DNA from: Prauserella shujinwangii
GTDB taxonomy: Bacteria > Actinomycetota > Actinomycetes > Mycobacteriales > Pseudonocardiaceae
Direction of reading: 5' to 3'
NCBI RefSeq assembly: GCF_003001955.1
Contig: NZ_PVNH01000001.1
Coordinates: 248,001 to 312,000 of the forward strand
DNA length: 64,000 nt
Below are positions 1 to 10,000 of this stretch, one piece after another. Both the position numbers and the translations under genes were made by a program. The first letter of the stretch is position 1, and every line of letters starts with the position of its first letter. A model generated the notes under the pieces. It made no database searches, was not told the DNA's origin, and worked only from the letters and a program-made list of their open reading frames with translations.

Positions 1-112
1 CGAGCCCGGCGGGGCGGGTGATTCTCCGCCGCGCCGCGGCGTGCGGAACGCGATCGCCGCGATCGGCGGCGTCGGCACCGGGTGACGGCCTGAACGAGGT
101 ACCGTCAACGGC

Positions 113-1134
113 ATGTCGATCGCACCGCCCACCCCACCCACCGCCGCGCCCGGGAGGCCGTTCGGCCGCGTGCTCACCGCCATGGTCACCCCCTTCGACA
201 CCCACGGGGCCGTGGACCTGAAGCGGGCGCAGGAGCTCGCCGTGCACCTGCTGGAGCTGGGCAACGACGGGCTGGTGATCAACGGCACCACCGGCGAGAG
301 CCCCACCACCACCGACGCCGAGAAGGCGGACCTGGTCCGGGCCGTCGTGGAGGCGGTGGGGGACAAGGCCACCGTCGTGTCGGGCGCGGGCACCTACGAC
401 ACCGCGCACAGCGTCGAGCTGGTGCGCCAGGCGGAGAAGGCGGGCGCCCACGGCGTCCTCGTCGTCACCCCGTACTACTCGCGGCCCACCCAGGCCGGGC
501 TGTACGCGCACTTCACGTCGGTCGCCGACGCCACCGGCCTGCCGGTGATGCTCTACGACATCCCGCCGCGCTCCATCGTGCCGATCGAGGTGGACACGCT
601 GCGCAGGCTGGCCGAGCACCCGCGCATCCTCGCCGTCAAGGACGCCAAGGGCGACCTGCTCGCGGGCAGCGAGGTGATCGCGAACACCCACCTCGCCTAC
701 TATTCGGGGGACGACGCGCTGAACCTGCCGTGGCTCTCGGTCGGCGCGACCGGCGTGGTCAGCGTCATCGGGCATGTGGTCGCGGGCCGCATCCGGGCCA
801 TGATCGAGGCCTACGAGGACGGCGACACGTCCACGGCGCGCACCAACCACCGGGGCATGCTCCCGGTGTACCGCGCGTTCTCGCGGGTCGGCGGCGTCGT
901 CTTCGCCAAGACGGCGCTGCGGATGCGCGGCTACGATGTCGGGGAGCCGCGGCTCCCGATCGTGCCGGCCAGCAGTGAGCAGGTCGAGGCGATCGCGGCG
1001 GACCTGACCCAGGCGGGCGTGCCACTCGAACAGTCACCGACGAGCGACTGGGCGGGCTCCCGGGTCGCCCAGGCCGACTCCGCCGCGGCGTATGTTGCAC
1101 CGACCACTCACACCAGCGTTGGGACCATTCATCG

Positions 1135-1138
<4 letters not shown>
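113..1138 (+). CDS. dapA: 4-hydroxy-tetrahydrodipicolinate synthase
   Basis: DapA condenses pyruvate with aspartate semialdehyde, the first committed step of lysine and diaminopimelate synthesis in the cytoplasm. The protein is 341 residues and forms a single TIM barrel. Visible family motifs are GTTGES at about residues 58-63, the catalytic tyrosine of YDIPPRS near 148, and the Schiff-base lysine of AVKDAKG near 176. About 40 residues after the barrel are longer than usual for DapA and look low in conservation. The stop overlaps the GTG start of ribonuclease J by four bases, so the two are translationally coupled, in the same order as in mycobacteria. The identification is firm; the exact N-terminus is less certain. 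Confidence 0.95.
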
Positions 1139-2832
<1,694 letters not shown>

Positions 2833-2835
2833 CCC

Positions 2836-3825
2836 TCACGACGGTTCCGCCTCGACGGGCAGCGGTTCGCCCGCGGTGCTGGGTTGCTTGGCGGGGGCGG
2901 TGAGCTGCACGATCGTCGCCCCCGTCAACAGGACGCCCGCCCCGGCGATCTGCACCCAGGTGAGGGCCTCGCCCAGCACCAGCCAGGCGGCGGCGGTGGC
3001 GATGAGCGGCTCGCACAGGGCGAGCACGCTGGCGACGGAGGCGGGCAGGTGGCGCAGGGCCGTGATGCCGGACAGGTAGGCCAGCACGGTGGACACGAGC
3101 GCGACGGCGATCAGCAGCGCCCACACCGGCGGCCGCCACGGGCCGAACTCGGCCGGGCCGAGCACGATGTCCATCGGCAGGGTCCACGGTGGTGCCACCA
3201 GGAAGACCGCGCCGGCGCCGATGATCATGCCCCAGGTCACCATGCCGAGCGGGTCCTTCGTGGCCACGCCGTGCTCGCCGAGCAGGAAGTAGGCCGCCGA
3301 GCCGAGCGCGGCGCCGAGCCCGGCCAGCAGGCCGATCGTGTCGAGCCGCAGCCCGGTGCCGACCTGCGCGAGCATCGCCAGCCCGGTGAGCGCGAGCGCG
3401 ATGCCGCCCCACACCGCCCACGGCAGCCGCACCCGGCGGACGAACCGCACCCACAGCGCCACCAGCACCGGCGAGGTGAACTCCAGCAGGATCGCGACAC
3501 CCACCGGGATGCGGGAGGCGGAGACGAAGAAGAGCAGCTGCACCCCGGCCACGCCGAGCAGCCCGTATCCCAGCAGCAGCGGCCACTCCGTGCGCCGCAC
3601 GCGCAGCAGCCGCGGCCGCGCGAGCCCCACCCCGGCCGCCAGCACCAGCGCGGAGAGGCCGATGCGCGCGGCCGCCACCTCCTCCGGTGACATCCCGGCG
3701 AGCATCGCGGGTTTGCCGATGACGCCCGAGCTGCCGAAGAACAGCGACGCGAGCACGATCAGCAGCAGCCCGCGGCCCTGCCGCACCGGGGGCGCCTGGG
3801 AAGCGGGGGAGACGTCGACGGCCAC
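2836..3825 (-). CDS. EamA/DMT-family transporter
   Basis: This 329-residue protein is almost entirely hydrophobic, with about ten membrane helices arranged as two EamA repeats. The second repeat is recognisable at LSGITALRHLPASVAS-like and EPLIATAAAWLVLGE segments. Family members export amino acids, metabolites or drugs across the cytoplasmic membrane; the substrate cannot be read from sequence. It starts with GTG at 3825 and converges on rnj with almost no intergenic space. The C-terminal tail of about 20 residues is polar. It is probably a monocistronic accessory transporter. Confidence 0.85.
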   Translation of the reverse strand: MAVDVSPASQAPPVRQGRGLLLIVLASLFFGSSGVIGKPAMLAGMSPEEVAAARIGLSALVLAAGVGLARPRLLRVRRTEWPLLLGYGLLGVAGVQLLFFVSASRIPVGVAILLEFTSPVLVALWVRFVRRVRLPWAVWGGIALALTGLAMLAQVGTGLRLDTIGLLAGLGAALGSAAYFLLGEHGVATKDPLGMVTWGMIIGAGAVFLVAPPWTLPMDIVLGPAEFGPWRPPVWALLIAVALVSTVLAYLSGITALRHLPASVASVLALCEPLIATAAAWLVLGEALTWVQIAGAGVLLTGATIVQLTAPAKQPSTAGEPLPVEAEPS

Positions 3826-3901
3826 CCCGCGACTCTATGCGCGCGCACCGACGATCCGCGGCTGGTTTCTCACGGTTTGGGACGGGCGTACCAGCGCGAG
3901 C

Positions 3902-3952
3902 AAAGTGAAGGGGAATTGGGGTTGTCGGTTGTAGCGTTGCAGGTCAGGAAGT
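3902..3952 (+). promoter_or_regulatory. leader of CRISPR array 1
   Basis: This 51-bp block directly precedes the first repeat. It begins AAAGTGAAGG and ends CAGGTCAGGAAGT, as at all seven arrays. Its middle (GAATTGGGGTTGTCGG) resembles the leader of array 7 rather than those of arrays 2-6. A TAGCGT hexamer at 3932-3937 could serve as a -10 element. Leader function is inferred from position and conservation. Confidence 0.75.
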
Positions 3953-4163
3953 GTGCTCGCCGCGCACGCGGGGATGATCCCGCCAACACGGAGGCTGCGT
4001 TCGTGCTCGACCAGTGCTCCCCGCGCACGCGGGGATGATCCGTGACCACTAGGGATTGGGATAGGGACAGGGAGTCGTGCTCCCCGCGCACGCGGGGATG
4101 ATCCGGTGCCGGTGATCGCGGAGATGTGGAGCCGGAAGTGCTCCCCGCGCGCGCGGATGATCC
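3953..4163 (+). CRISPR. CRISPR array 1, type I-E, 4 repeats
   Basis: Four copies of a 28-bp repeat (GTGCTCCCCGCG...GGGGATGATCC) at 3953, 4014, 4077 and 4138 enclose three spacers of 33, 35 and 33 bases. The first repeat has a C-to-G change (GTGCTCGCC) and the last has lost two bases and the usual loop, as expected at the leader-distal end. The leader on the left and the degenerate repeat on the right place transcription on the + strand. The stem CCCCGCG/CGCGGGG fits Cas6e processing by the cas operon at 10001-18904. Confidence 0.95.
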
Positions 4164-4224
4164 GCCCAGAAGCCGACATTGCACCTGAGCACCGGTGCAT
4201 ACCGTCGACGCCGGCGCTGCTCGT

Positions 4225-4734
4225 TCAGCCGTCGTTGTGGGCTTCGATAATCAGCCTGTGCGCCGGGTCGATCGTGCGTCCGTTGGGTTCGGCCACGCGG
4301 GTGAGGAAGTCGGCGGGGGGTTCGCCGAGCGCGAGGCGCTCGCGCGGAGTTCTCTGGCGGGTAGCTCACCGCCGTCCTGGTGGCCGCCTGACGACGGCGA
4401 TGCCGAAGTTGTGGTTGACATGGGCGGCGCGGGCCAGCAGGACACGGTCGTGTTCGATCACGGTTCCGCTCCGGTGTATTCGAGGGCGCAGAACGAGAAG
4501 TCGTAGCGTGGTTCGGCGGCGCTTCGGCTGGAATGCCGCACGGCTTGGGTAGTGGGTCCCGCACAGCGCAAAGCCCATGATCTCGCTGCTGGGGTCGCGT
4601 CCGTGCGCCCGATCGCGCGAGTCGCGACTGTGGCCAGGCAACTCGGGCGCTACCGGGACGTGGCTGCGGTGGGCGAAACGCTGGAACGTATCCGCGGTTA
4701 ACTCGCGTTCGGTGTCGTGGCGCGCTCGATCCAT
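4225..4734 (-). pseudogene. remnant of an unrecognised gene with an in-frame stop
   Basis: Between array 1 and cutA no intact gene is visible. On the minus strand one frame stays open from 4734 to 4225 except for a single TGA at 4366-4368. Its residues look protein-like on both sides of that stop (HVNHNFGIAVVRRP before; LALGEPPADFLTRVAEPNGR after). On the plus strand a second fragment from about 4507 to 4701 also reads plausibly and ends VAAVGETLERIRG, but a TAG at 4504 cuts it off from anything upstream. The two overlap, so at most one was real. I recognise no family. The interval is best treated as decayed coding DNA. Confidence 0.35.
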
Positions 4735-5027
4735 GCGAGATATCCCGCCGAACCCGCGGCGAGCGTCACTGCGGTCACCTCGGGATTCTCCCAGGGGTGT
4801 TCGGCGATCAGGTGCGCTTCCAGTTCAGGATAGCGTTCGCTGGTGGTCTTGAACACCGCGAGCCATTCTTCGCCCTGACCCTCTTCGCCGAGGTGCCAGA
4901 AGAAGTTCGCGACAGGCCCGTGAACCTGTGCAGTCGCGGCCAGCTTCGCCCGCACCGCTGAGGCTGCGAGCTGGGCGGCCGAGTTCCGGTCGGGCGTGGT
5001 CGTTGTGACGGAGAGATGATCAACCAT
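4698..5027 (-). CDS. cutA: divalent-cation tolerance protein CutA
   Basis: CutA proteins are small trimeric cytoplasmic proteins linked to copper tolerance; their precise role is unsettled. The 109-residue product matches the family length and carries NFFWHLGEEGQGEEWLAVFKT followed by AHLIAEHPWENPEVTAV, which corresponds to the conserved tryptophan-glycine loop, the KT pair and the HPYExPE motif. I chose the ATG at 5027 (MVDHLSVTTT) over an upstream start that would add 17 unlikely residues. It is transcribed divergently from the CYTH gene with about 100 bp between them. Confidence 0.85.
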   Translation of the reverse strand: MVDHLSVTTTTPDRNSAAQLAASAVRAKLAATAQVHGPVANFFWHLGEEGQGEEWLAVFKTTSERYPELEAHLIAEHPWENPEVTAVTLAAGSAGYLAWIERATTPNAS

Positions 5028-5124
5028 GAGACTGAGGGTACGGCGCTGCACAAAGCACCAGCGGCTCACCGCCCGCATCGCCGGTTAACGTCGACCACTG
5101 AGCACCTTCCGGAAGGAGCACGCA

Positions 5125-5655
5125 GTGCCCGTCGAGCACGAAGCCAAGGTCCTCGACATCGACCCCGACGCCATGCAACGGCTGATCCTGGACAAGGGCG
5201 GCCAGAAGCTCGGCGAACGGTTCATGCGCCGCTACGTCTACGACATCACCCCTGGCGACCAGTCCAAGTGGATCAGGCTCCGCGACACCGGCGACGAGAC
5301 CACGCTGACCGTCAAGCAGATCACCAGCGACGCCATCGACGGCACCCACGAGATCGAAGTGGGTGTCGATGATTTCGCCGCCACCAACGCACTGCTCGGC
5401 GTGATGGGCTTCAGCGCGAAGTCCTACCAGGAGACCAAGCGCACCAGCTTCATCCTCGATGGCGCACAAGTCGAGATCGACACCTGGCCCCGGATTCCCC
5501 CGTACCTGGAGATTGAAGCCGGATCCAGAGATGAGGTGATCAGGGTCGCCGGGTTGCTCGGCTACACCGAAGCCGACCTGACCGGCGAGTACACCATCAA
5601 GATCTACGCCCGCTACGGTATCGACCTCAACGCCGTTCCTATGTTGCGTTTCTGA
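5125..5655 (+). CDS. CYTH-domain protein (class IV adenylate cyclase-like)
   Basis: The 176-residue protein is a single CYTH domain, a tunnel fold that binds triphosphates or organic phosphates with divalent metal. The signature ExExK is present at residues 4-8 (EHEAK), and later acidic and basic strands (KWIRLRD, LTVKQ, EIEVGV, EIDTWP, YLEIEAGS) supply the remaining tunnel residues. Family members include CyaB-type adenylate cyclases and inorganic triphosphatases, so the reaction here is not assigned. A GGAAGGAGC ribosome-binding site precedes the GTG start. It sits alone between cutA and CRISPR array 2. Confidence 0.85.
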   Translation: MPVEHEAKVLDIDPDAMQRLILDKGGQKLGERFMRRYVYDITPGDQSKWIRLRDTGDETTLTVKQITSDAIDGTHEIEVGVDDFAATNALLGVMGFSAKSYQETKRTSFILDGAQVEIDTWPRIPPYLEIEAGSRDEVIRVAGLLGYTEADLTGEYTIKIYARYGIDLNAVPMLRF

Positions 5656-5669
5656 TCGTCAAGGTGTGG

Positions 5670-5720
5670 AAAGTGAATGAAATCCGGCGTACCCGGTAGT
5701 ATCTCCGCAGTTCAGGAAGT
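5670..5720 (+). promoter_or_regulatory. leader of CRISPR array 2
   Basis: A 51-bp block with the shared start AAAGTGAATGAAAT and end TTCAGGAAGT precedes the first repeat. It contains TAGTAT about 24 bases before the array, a plausible -10 element. It starts 14 bases after the CYTH stop codon, so readthrough from that gene into the array is possible. Confidence 0.75.
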
Positions 5721-5931
5721 GTGCTCCCCGCGCACGCGGGGATGATCCCACCAGCAGGATCGGCGCGAGCCCGATGAGCGCGTGCTCCCCGCGCACGCGG
5801 GGATGATCCCTACTGGAGAACGAGTGAGCAACTTCCAGATGTGTGCTCCCCGCGCACGCGGGGATGACCCTGCGACAGGTACCGCCGAGCCCGCGTGGTG
5901 TGCGTGCTCCCCGCGCACGCGGGGATGATCC
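5721..5931 (+). CRISPR. CRISPR array 2, type I-E, 4 repeats
   Basis: Repeats begin at 5721, 5782, 5843 and 5904, with three 33-base spacers at an exact 61-base period. The third repeat ends GATGACCC instead of GATGATCC; the fourth is unaltered, so this short array has no clearly decayed terminal repeat. The 195 bases downstream (5932-6126) hold no convincing gene. Confidence 0.95.
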
Positions 5932-6126
5932 GTACATCATCGGCGGTGTCGTGCAACTCGGCTGCGGCTGGATCGAGCTGTCGCCGACTGCGCCTCCTGC
6001 CTGCTCGACTACACGCCGCCTGCGGACCAGCACGTCACCGAGCCCGGCGATGGCTGCGCCACACCAGCCTCCGACGCCGTGTGACGGCTGATCGACGTTG
6101 AGCGCGGCCGTCGGGCAATCGGATTG

Positions 6127-7284
6127 TCAGGCGGTCTTGAGCAACCCCATCCGGGAAGCCAGGCCGCGCGCTTCCCGAACGACCGATTCGCGCCGCGCCC
6201 GTTCGAGCATGGTGGCGACGATCTCGCGGGCGAATGCGTTGCTGCGGGTGCGGACCGGGCCGAGCCGTTCGGCTTGTGTGAGCAGGTCGAGCACCTGTTC
6301 GTCGGGCCTGCGCAGCCCGTAGAGGGCACGGGCGTGCTCGATCAGGTACGTGGTGCGTCGCGAGTCGATCGCGAGTTCGGCCGGGTCGATCGTCTCGGCC
6401 AGGCTCGCGGCGAGCGCGTGGTCGCCGCATTCCAGGGCGGTGGACATGCGCCACAGCACGACATTGGCCGGGGAGAACAGTAGATGGTGCCGGTTGCCGT
6501 TCTCGACGTGCTCGGCCAGCCCGGCGGCCTCGTCGAGCGCGCCGGAGGGTTCGCCGCCCACGATGGTGTCGGCGAAGCCGGTCGTGAGGGTGAGCGCGCC
6601 ACGGATGTCGAGGGCGTCATCGGGCACGACGTCGAGTCCGCGGCGGGCGAGGGTGCCGGCGCGCTGGTGTGCACCGAGTCCGGACAGCGCTTGGGTGCGG
6701 GCGAACTCGGCGAGCGCGATCCATTCCGGCTCGCCGAGCCGTTCGGCGGCAGCGTGGCCGCGGTCGGCGGCGATCCAGGCGAGGTCGGGTGAGCCGAGGC
6801 CCTTCACGAGCAGTGCGGTGGTGTGGGTGGCGGTGACGAGCGCGCGTAGCGCGTCGGCCTGCCGGGCGTGGGTGTGCAGCGCGGTGAGTAGCGGCGGCAG
6901 CCGGTGGCCGACCTCGGCCTCTTGGTTGGCCTGCCGCATCGCCGCGAGGAGTTGCGCCTCGGCAATGAGCTCGCGCAGCTCGCCGCGCGGCGGACCGTCG
7001 TCGAGGTCGGTGTCCAGCAGCGCCGTGCGGATGGCGGGGACGGTGCTGTCGGCGGCGGGGTCGCGGATCTCCAGGCCGTCGCCGGTGATGTCGGCCAGGC
7101 TGACGCGCAGCGCGTTGGCGATCGCCACGAGCGTGCTGCGCCGGTCGACGGGCGCGCGACCGGTTTCGATCTTGGACAGGTAGCCCTTGGACAGGCCGGC
7201 CAATCCGGCGGCCTGTTCCAGCGAGAGGCCGCGCCACCTGCGAAGACGGCGAATGGTGGTGCCGATCGAGTCCATGTTTCCCAC
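6127..7284 (-). CDS. XRE-family transcriptional regulator with helical repeat domain
   Basis: The 385-residue protein opens with a helix-turn-helix of the XRE/Cro type (residues about 6-60, with LSLEQAAGLAGLSKGYLSKIETGR), followed by roughly 300 residues of alanine- and leucine-rich helices that look like a tetratricopeptide-type sensor domain. Such regulators are abundant in actinomycetes and often act on small adjacent genes. It is transcribed divergently from the tiny coupled ORFs at 7398-8198, and a 17-bp inverted repeat lies in the shared promoter region. The ligand is unknown. Confidence 0.85.
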   Translation of the reverse strand: MGNMDSIGTTIRRLRRWRGLSLEQAAGLAGLSKGYLSKIETGRAPVDRRSTLVAIANALRVSLADITGDGLEIRDPAADSTVPAIRTALLDTDLDDGPPRGELRELIAEAQLLAAMRQANQEAEVGHRLPPLLTALHTHARQADALRALVTATHTTALLVKGLGSPDLAWIAADRGHAAAERLGEPEWIALAEFARTQALSGLGAHQRAGTLARRGLDVVPDDALDIRGALTLTTGFADTIVGGEPSGALDEAAGLAEHVENGNRHHLLFSPANVVLWRMSTALECGDHALAASLAETIDPAELAIDSRRTTYLIEHARALYGLRRPDEQVLDLLTQAERLGPVRTRSNAFAREIVATMLERARRESVVREARGLASRMGLLKTA

Positions 7285-7296
7285 GGTACCGGCTGG

Positions 7297-7313
7297 GTTT
7301 CCTGGCGGGAAAC
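7297..7313. promoter_or_regulatory. putative XRE operator, GTTTCC-N5-GGAAAC
   Basis: GTTTCCTGGCGGGAAAC is a perfect 6-bp inverted repeat with a 5-bp centre, 13 bp before the regulator's start codon and about 85 bp before the first small ORF. A further half-site, GTTTCC, begins at 7276 over the start codon. Position suggests autoregulation and control of the divergent genes. Binding is inferred. Confidence 0.5.
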
Positions 7314-7397
7314 GAACGTGTGCGGATCGTCTCTACTGTCCGTGACGATGTGTAGCCCGGCGGTTGTGACGCAACACAGCGAGGGAGTCGGTCTCCG

Positions 7398-7511
7398 ATG
7401 AGCTGGCTCCGCGACAGCCGGGGTCGGATCTACGACCCGGACGGTGACGGCCCCCTCGACGACGAGCAGGTTGACGAGGAGGTGGCCGACGATGATCGCC
7501 CGCGATCGTGA
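7398..7511 (+). CDS. small acidic protein, unknown (37 aa)
   Basis: ATG at 7398 opens a 37-residue acidic peptide (MSWLRDSRGRIYDPDGDGPL, then a run of Asp and Glu). It is the first of five tiny ORFs, and its end overlaps the next by 20 bp in another frame. I recognise no family. Support comes from the coupled arrangement and the divergent regulator rather than from homology. Confidence 0.5.
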   Translation: MSWLRDSRGRIYDPDGDGPLDDEQVDEEVADDDRPRS

Positions 7512-7704
7512 TCTCCTTGCGCGGCTCATGACGGTGAACACACAGCTCGGTCAGCTGACCGTGAGGCTGCTCGACGGGCAGGACGGCGGCGAACTGCCCG
7601 CCAGCGGCTGCCGCGAACTCGGCGAGGCGCTCGCCGCGCTCGGACAGGAGATGCAGGACCGAGCCGATGTGTTCGAGGGATGCGTCATCGAGGGGCCGTC
7701 GTGA
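7492..7704 (+). CDS. small helical protein, unknown (70 aa)
   Basis: Starting at the ATG at 7492, this 70-residue protein is predicted helical (MIARDRDLLARLMTVNTQLG; later LGEALAALGQEMQDRADVFE). It begins inside the preceding small ORF and its TGA overlaps the next GTG, so the ORFs appear translationally coupled. It resembles the small hypothetical proteins that often sit beside XRE regulators in actinomycetes, but I assign no family. Confidence 0.6.
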   Translation: MIARDRDLLARLMTVNTQLGQLTVRLLDGQDGGELPASGCRELGEALAALGQEMQDRADVFEGCVIEGPS

Positions 7705-7778
7705 CGGCGCTGGCCTGGTTCTGGGGTGCGGTCGGCATCGTCGCCGTGAGGTGGCTCGCCTGGCGGTCCGGTGACTGA
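7701..7778 (+). CDS. single-helix membrane micropeptide (25 aa)
   Basis: GTG at 7701 overlaps the previous stop (GTGA). It gives a 25-residue peptide, MTALAWFWGAVGIVAVRWLA followed by WRSGD, that would span a membrane once. Its end overlaps the next small ORF by eight bases. Very short, so support rests on the hydrophobic pattern and the start-stop overlaps on both sides. Confidence 0.45.
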   Translation: MTALAWFWGAVGIVAVRWLAWRSGD

Positions 7779-7962
7779 GCCGCCGACCGTGCCGCGGTTC
7801 CGGTGGCCGCCCGACCTCGAACCCACCGAGCGCCTGCCCACGACTGGGCCCGTGTGGCCGACGCGGGACCTCGACGCGCCGGGCGCGACCGTGCGGGCCC
7901 GGCGGCCGGAGCGGGAACCGGCGTTCCTGGCCGGAGTGGCGCGAGCGCTGCGACGGCTCTGA
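7771..7962 (+). CDS. small proline/arginine-rich protein, unknown (63 aa)
   Basis: GTG at 7771 gives a 63-residue polar protein with PRFRWPPDLEPTERLPTTGP near the start and a basic helical end (FLAGVARALRRL). A decayed copy of its last two thirds is present downstream at 8203-8350, which argues that this sequence was once a unit worth duplicating and that the reading frame is real. Confidence 0.55.
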   Translation: MTEPPTVPRFRWPPDLEPTERLPTTGPVWPTRDLDAPGATVRARRPEREPAFLAGVARALRRL

Positions 7963-7988
7963 ACAGCACAGGTGAGGAAGGAGGGCCA

Positions 7989-8198
7989 GTGAGAACGGCC
8001 GACGAGATGGTGCGGCTGACCCGTTGCCGCGGCCAGGCCGACGAGTCGCAGGAGATCGCCGCCGACGTCATCCGATTGGCACTGCGGAACGGGGCTTCGG
8101 TCCCCGTGCTCCGCGTAAGGTCTGCTCGCGCGGCTCAGGATCGCGTGGCGGATTTCGCGACCGACGACCGGGTGAACAGACTGTGCCGCAGTCTTTAG
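7989..8198 (+). CDS. small protein, unknown (69 aa)
   Basis: A GTG at 7989, preceded by GGAAGGAGGG, opens a 69-residue protein (VRTADEMVRLTRCRGQADES). Codon use matches the neighbours. It follows the other four tiny ORFs by 26 bp and is the last intact member of the string. No family is recognised. Confidence 0.5.
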   Translation: MRTADEMVRLTRCRGQADESQEIAADVIRLALRNGASVPVLRVRSARAAQDRVADFATDDRVNRLCRSL

Positions 8199-8202
8199 CT
8201 TC

Positions 8203-8350
8203 GCCGCCGAGCCGACCGAATGCCTGCCTGCTGTCGGGGCCGGTGTGGTCGTCCGTCGACCTCGACGAGCGTGGCCCGATGTGCGGCCGCAGCGACGGAG
8301 CGGGAACCGGCGGTATTGGCCAGCGTGGCGCGGAGGCTGCGGAGCTGTGA
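8203..8350 (+). pseudogene. degenerate copy of the 63-aa small ORF at 7771
   Basis: This stretch aligns with 7808-7962 base by base with many changes. Matching blocks include GAGCCGACCGAATGCCTGCC against GAACCCACCGAGCGCCTGCC, GTGTGG, GACCTCGACG, and GGAGCGGGAACCGGCG, and both end in CGGAGCTGTGA/CGGCTCTGA-like stops. Frame is not kept. It is a tandem duplicate in decay. Confidence 0.6.
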
Positions 8351-8398
8351 CGCGAGGAGAACTCTGAACGCCTGGCCTATGTGAGGTGGGACGGTACT

Positions 8399-8427
8399 GC
8401 GTGGAAGTCGTGGAAACGCTTCCACGC
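8399..8427. terminator. small inverted repeat upstream of array 3
   Basis: GCGTGGAA at 8399-8406 pairs with TTCCACGC at 8420-8427; an alternative tighter hairpin CGTGGAA-ACGC-TTCCACG lies inside. It could end transcription of the small-ORF string before the array or be a protein-binding site. No T-run follows. Confidence 0.3.
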
Positions 8428-8487
8428 GAGGTTGGCTTTCGGTCCCAGGTAGTTACTGACGGGTAGGTGGTTGCGTGGTCGGCGAGC

Positions 8488-8538
8488 AAAGTGAATGAGA
8501 TCTGGCATACCCGCTAGTATCTCCGCAGGTCAAGAAGT
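8488..8538 (+). promoter_or_regulatory. leader of CRISPR array 3
   Basis: The 51-bp leader (AAAGTGAATGAGATCTGGCA ... CAGGTCAAGAAGT) carries TAGTAT near 8515. The 40 bases before it (GTAGTTAC at 8449-8456, then GGTAGG and GGCGAGC) are also shared with arrays 4 and 5, so the conserved upstream unit is about 90 bp. Confidence 0.8.
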
Positions 8539-9846
8539 GTGCTCCCCGCGCATGCGGGGATGATCCCTGGGTCGAGTACTCGTTGATCGTGTCGAGCAGG
8601 TGCTCCCCGCGCATGCGGGGATGATCCGGAATTCGGGATCACCACCGAGAAGCTGAAGAAGTGCTCCCCGCGCATGCGGGGATGATCCTGCGGTACCGAA
8701 CTCGGTGACCCGGCCCGCTGCGTGCTCCCCGCGCATGCGGGGATGATCCGGCGGAAACATGGCTACTAACCTCGATACCTACGTGCTCCCCGCGCATGCG
8801 GGGATGATCCGCAGGTCGGCTGGCACCCAGGGCACCGACTCCGGTGCTCCCCGCGCATGCGGGGATGATCCTGGCACGCACGCATCGAGATGGACAAACT
8901 ACAGGTGCTCCCCGCGCATGCGGGGATGATCCTTCGGTTGGACAATCGACGGCGTTTCGTTCTACGTGCTCCCCGCGCATGCGGGGATGATCCGTTGACC
9001 TCGATCTCGCCGGTAACCTCGCGCTTGTGCTCCCCGCGCATGCGGGGATGATCCGGCAACTCTCGACAGGCGAGCCAGAAGCCCCGCGTGCTCCCCGCGC
9101 ATGCGGGGATGATCCCCGGCGCGTGAGCTGCGGCCAGCTGCGGTCCCGGTGCTCCCCGCGCATGCGGGGATGATCCGCACCTTGAACGCCGCGCCGATCC
9201 AGGTAAACAGTGCTCCCCGCGCATGCGGGGATGATCCGCTCGAAGACCCCGGACACTGAAAGAGGAAGCCGTGCTCCCCGCGCATGCGGGGATGATCCCA
9301 GGACATGTCACTCACCGATGAAAACGGCGCTGCGCTCCCCGCGCATGCGGGGATGATCCGCGCTGCTTGGCCACCACTGCATTGGGCATGTGGTGCTCCC
9401 CGCGCATGCGGGGATGATCCGAGCTAGAAACGCTGGCGGGCTTCTAAGAAGGGGTGCTCCCCGCGCATGCGGGGATGATCCAACTCGCGAGTGCCCACCC
9501 CGGCGTCGCGCAGCGTGCTCCCCGCGCATGCGGGGATGATCCGGGCGACGGCCAGAGCTTCGTGTTCTCCCGCCTGTGCTCTCCGCGCATGCGGGGATGA
9601 TCCGACGGGCGCCTACCTGATATTCCTGCCCCAGGCGTGCTCCCAGCGCATGCGGGGATGATCCGGCCGCCATGTCGATGGCGGGTGTGGCGGCGTGGTG
9701 CTCCCCGCGCATGCGGGGATGATCCGGTCGTCCCGGACTCCTCGCTGGCCACGATCACGTGCTCCCCGCGCATGCGGGGATGATCCGGTCCGCTCGACTC
9801 CGTTGGAGCAGCTGCGGCGTGCTCCCTGCGCATGCGGGGATGGCTC
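8539..9846 (+). CRISPR. CRISPR array 3, type I-E, 22 repeats
   Basis: Twenty-two 28-bp repeats and 21 spacers run at a 61-base period and end about 150 bp before cas3. Every repeat here has CATGCGGGG where the other arrays have CACGCGGGG. Deviations occur at 9332 (GCGCTCC), 9576 (CTCTCC), 9637 (TCCCAG) and in the terminal repeat at 9819 (CTCCCTGCG, ending GGCTC). Decay therefore increases toward the distal end, consistent with acquisition at the left leader. Confidence 0.97.
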
Positions 9847-10000
9847 GCACCAGGTGCCGCGGGACCTGGCGCTCCCACGTGCGCAGGACCGGGAGAACGG
9901 GACCACGAGATCGCGGCCATATGTAACGAAACAGTAACGCAGAGCTGTCTCATGGGCCGCCGAGGTAACGGTAGGTCCGGATCGCTCGACTTGTTCGGCG

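Noticed and set aside
8530-9712. Long minus-strand ORFs with repeating SSPHARGA, DHPRMRGEH and IIPACAGST
   Set aside because: They are translations of the CRISPR repeats, whose 61-base period cycles through all three frames. The same occurs over arrays 4-7. They are not genes.
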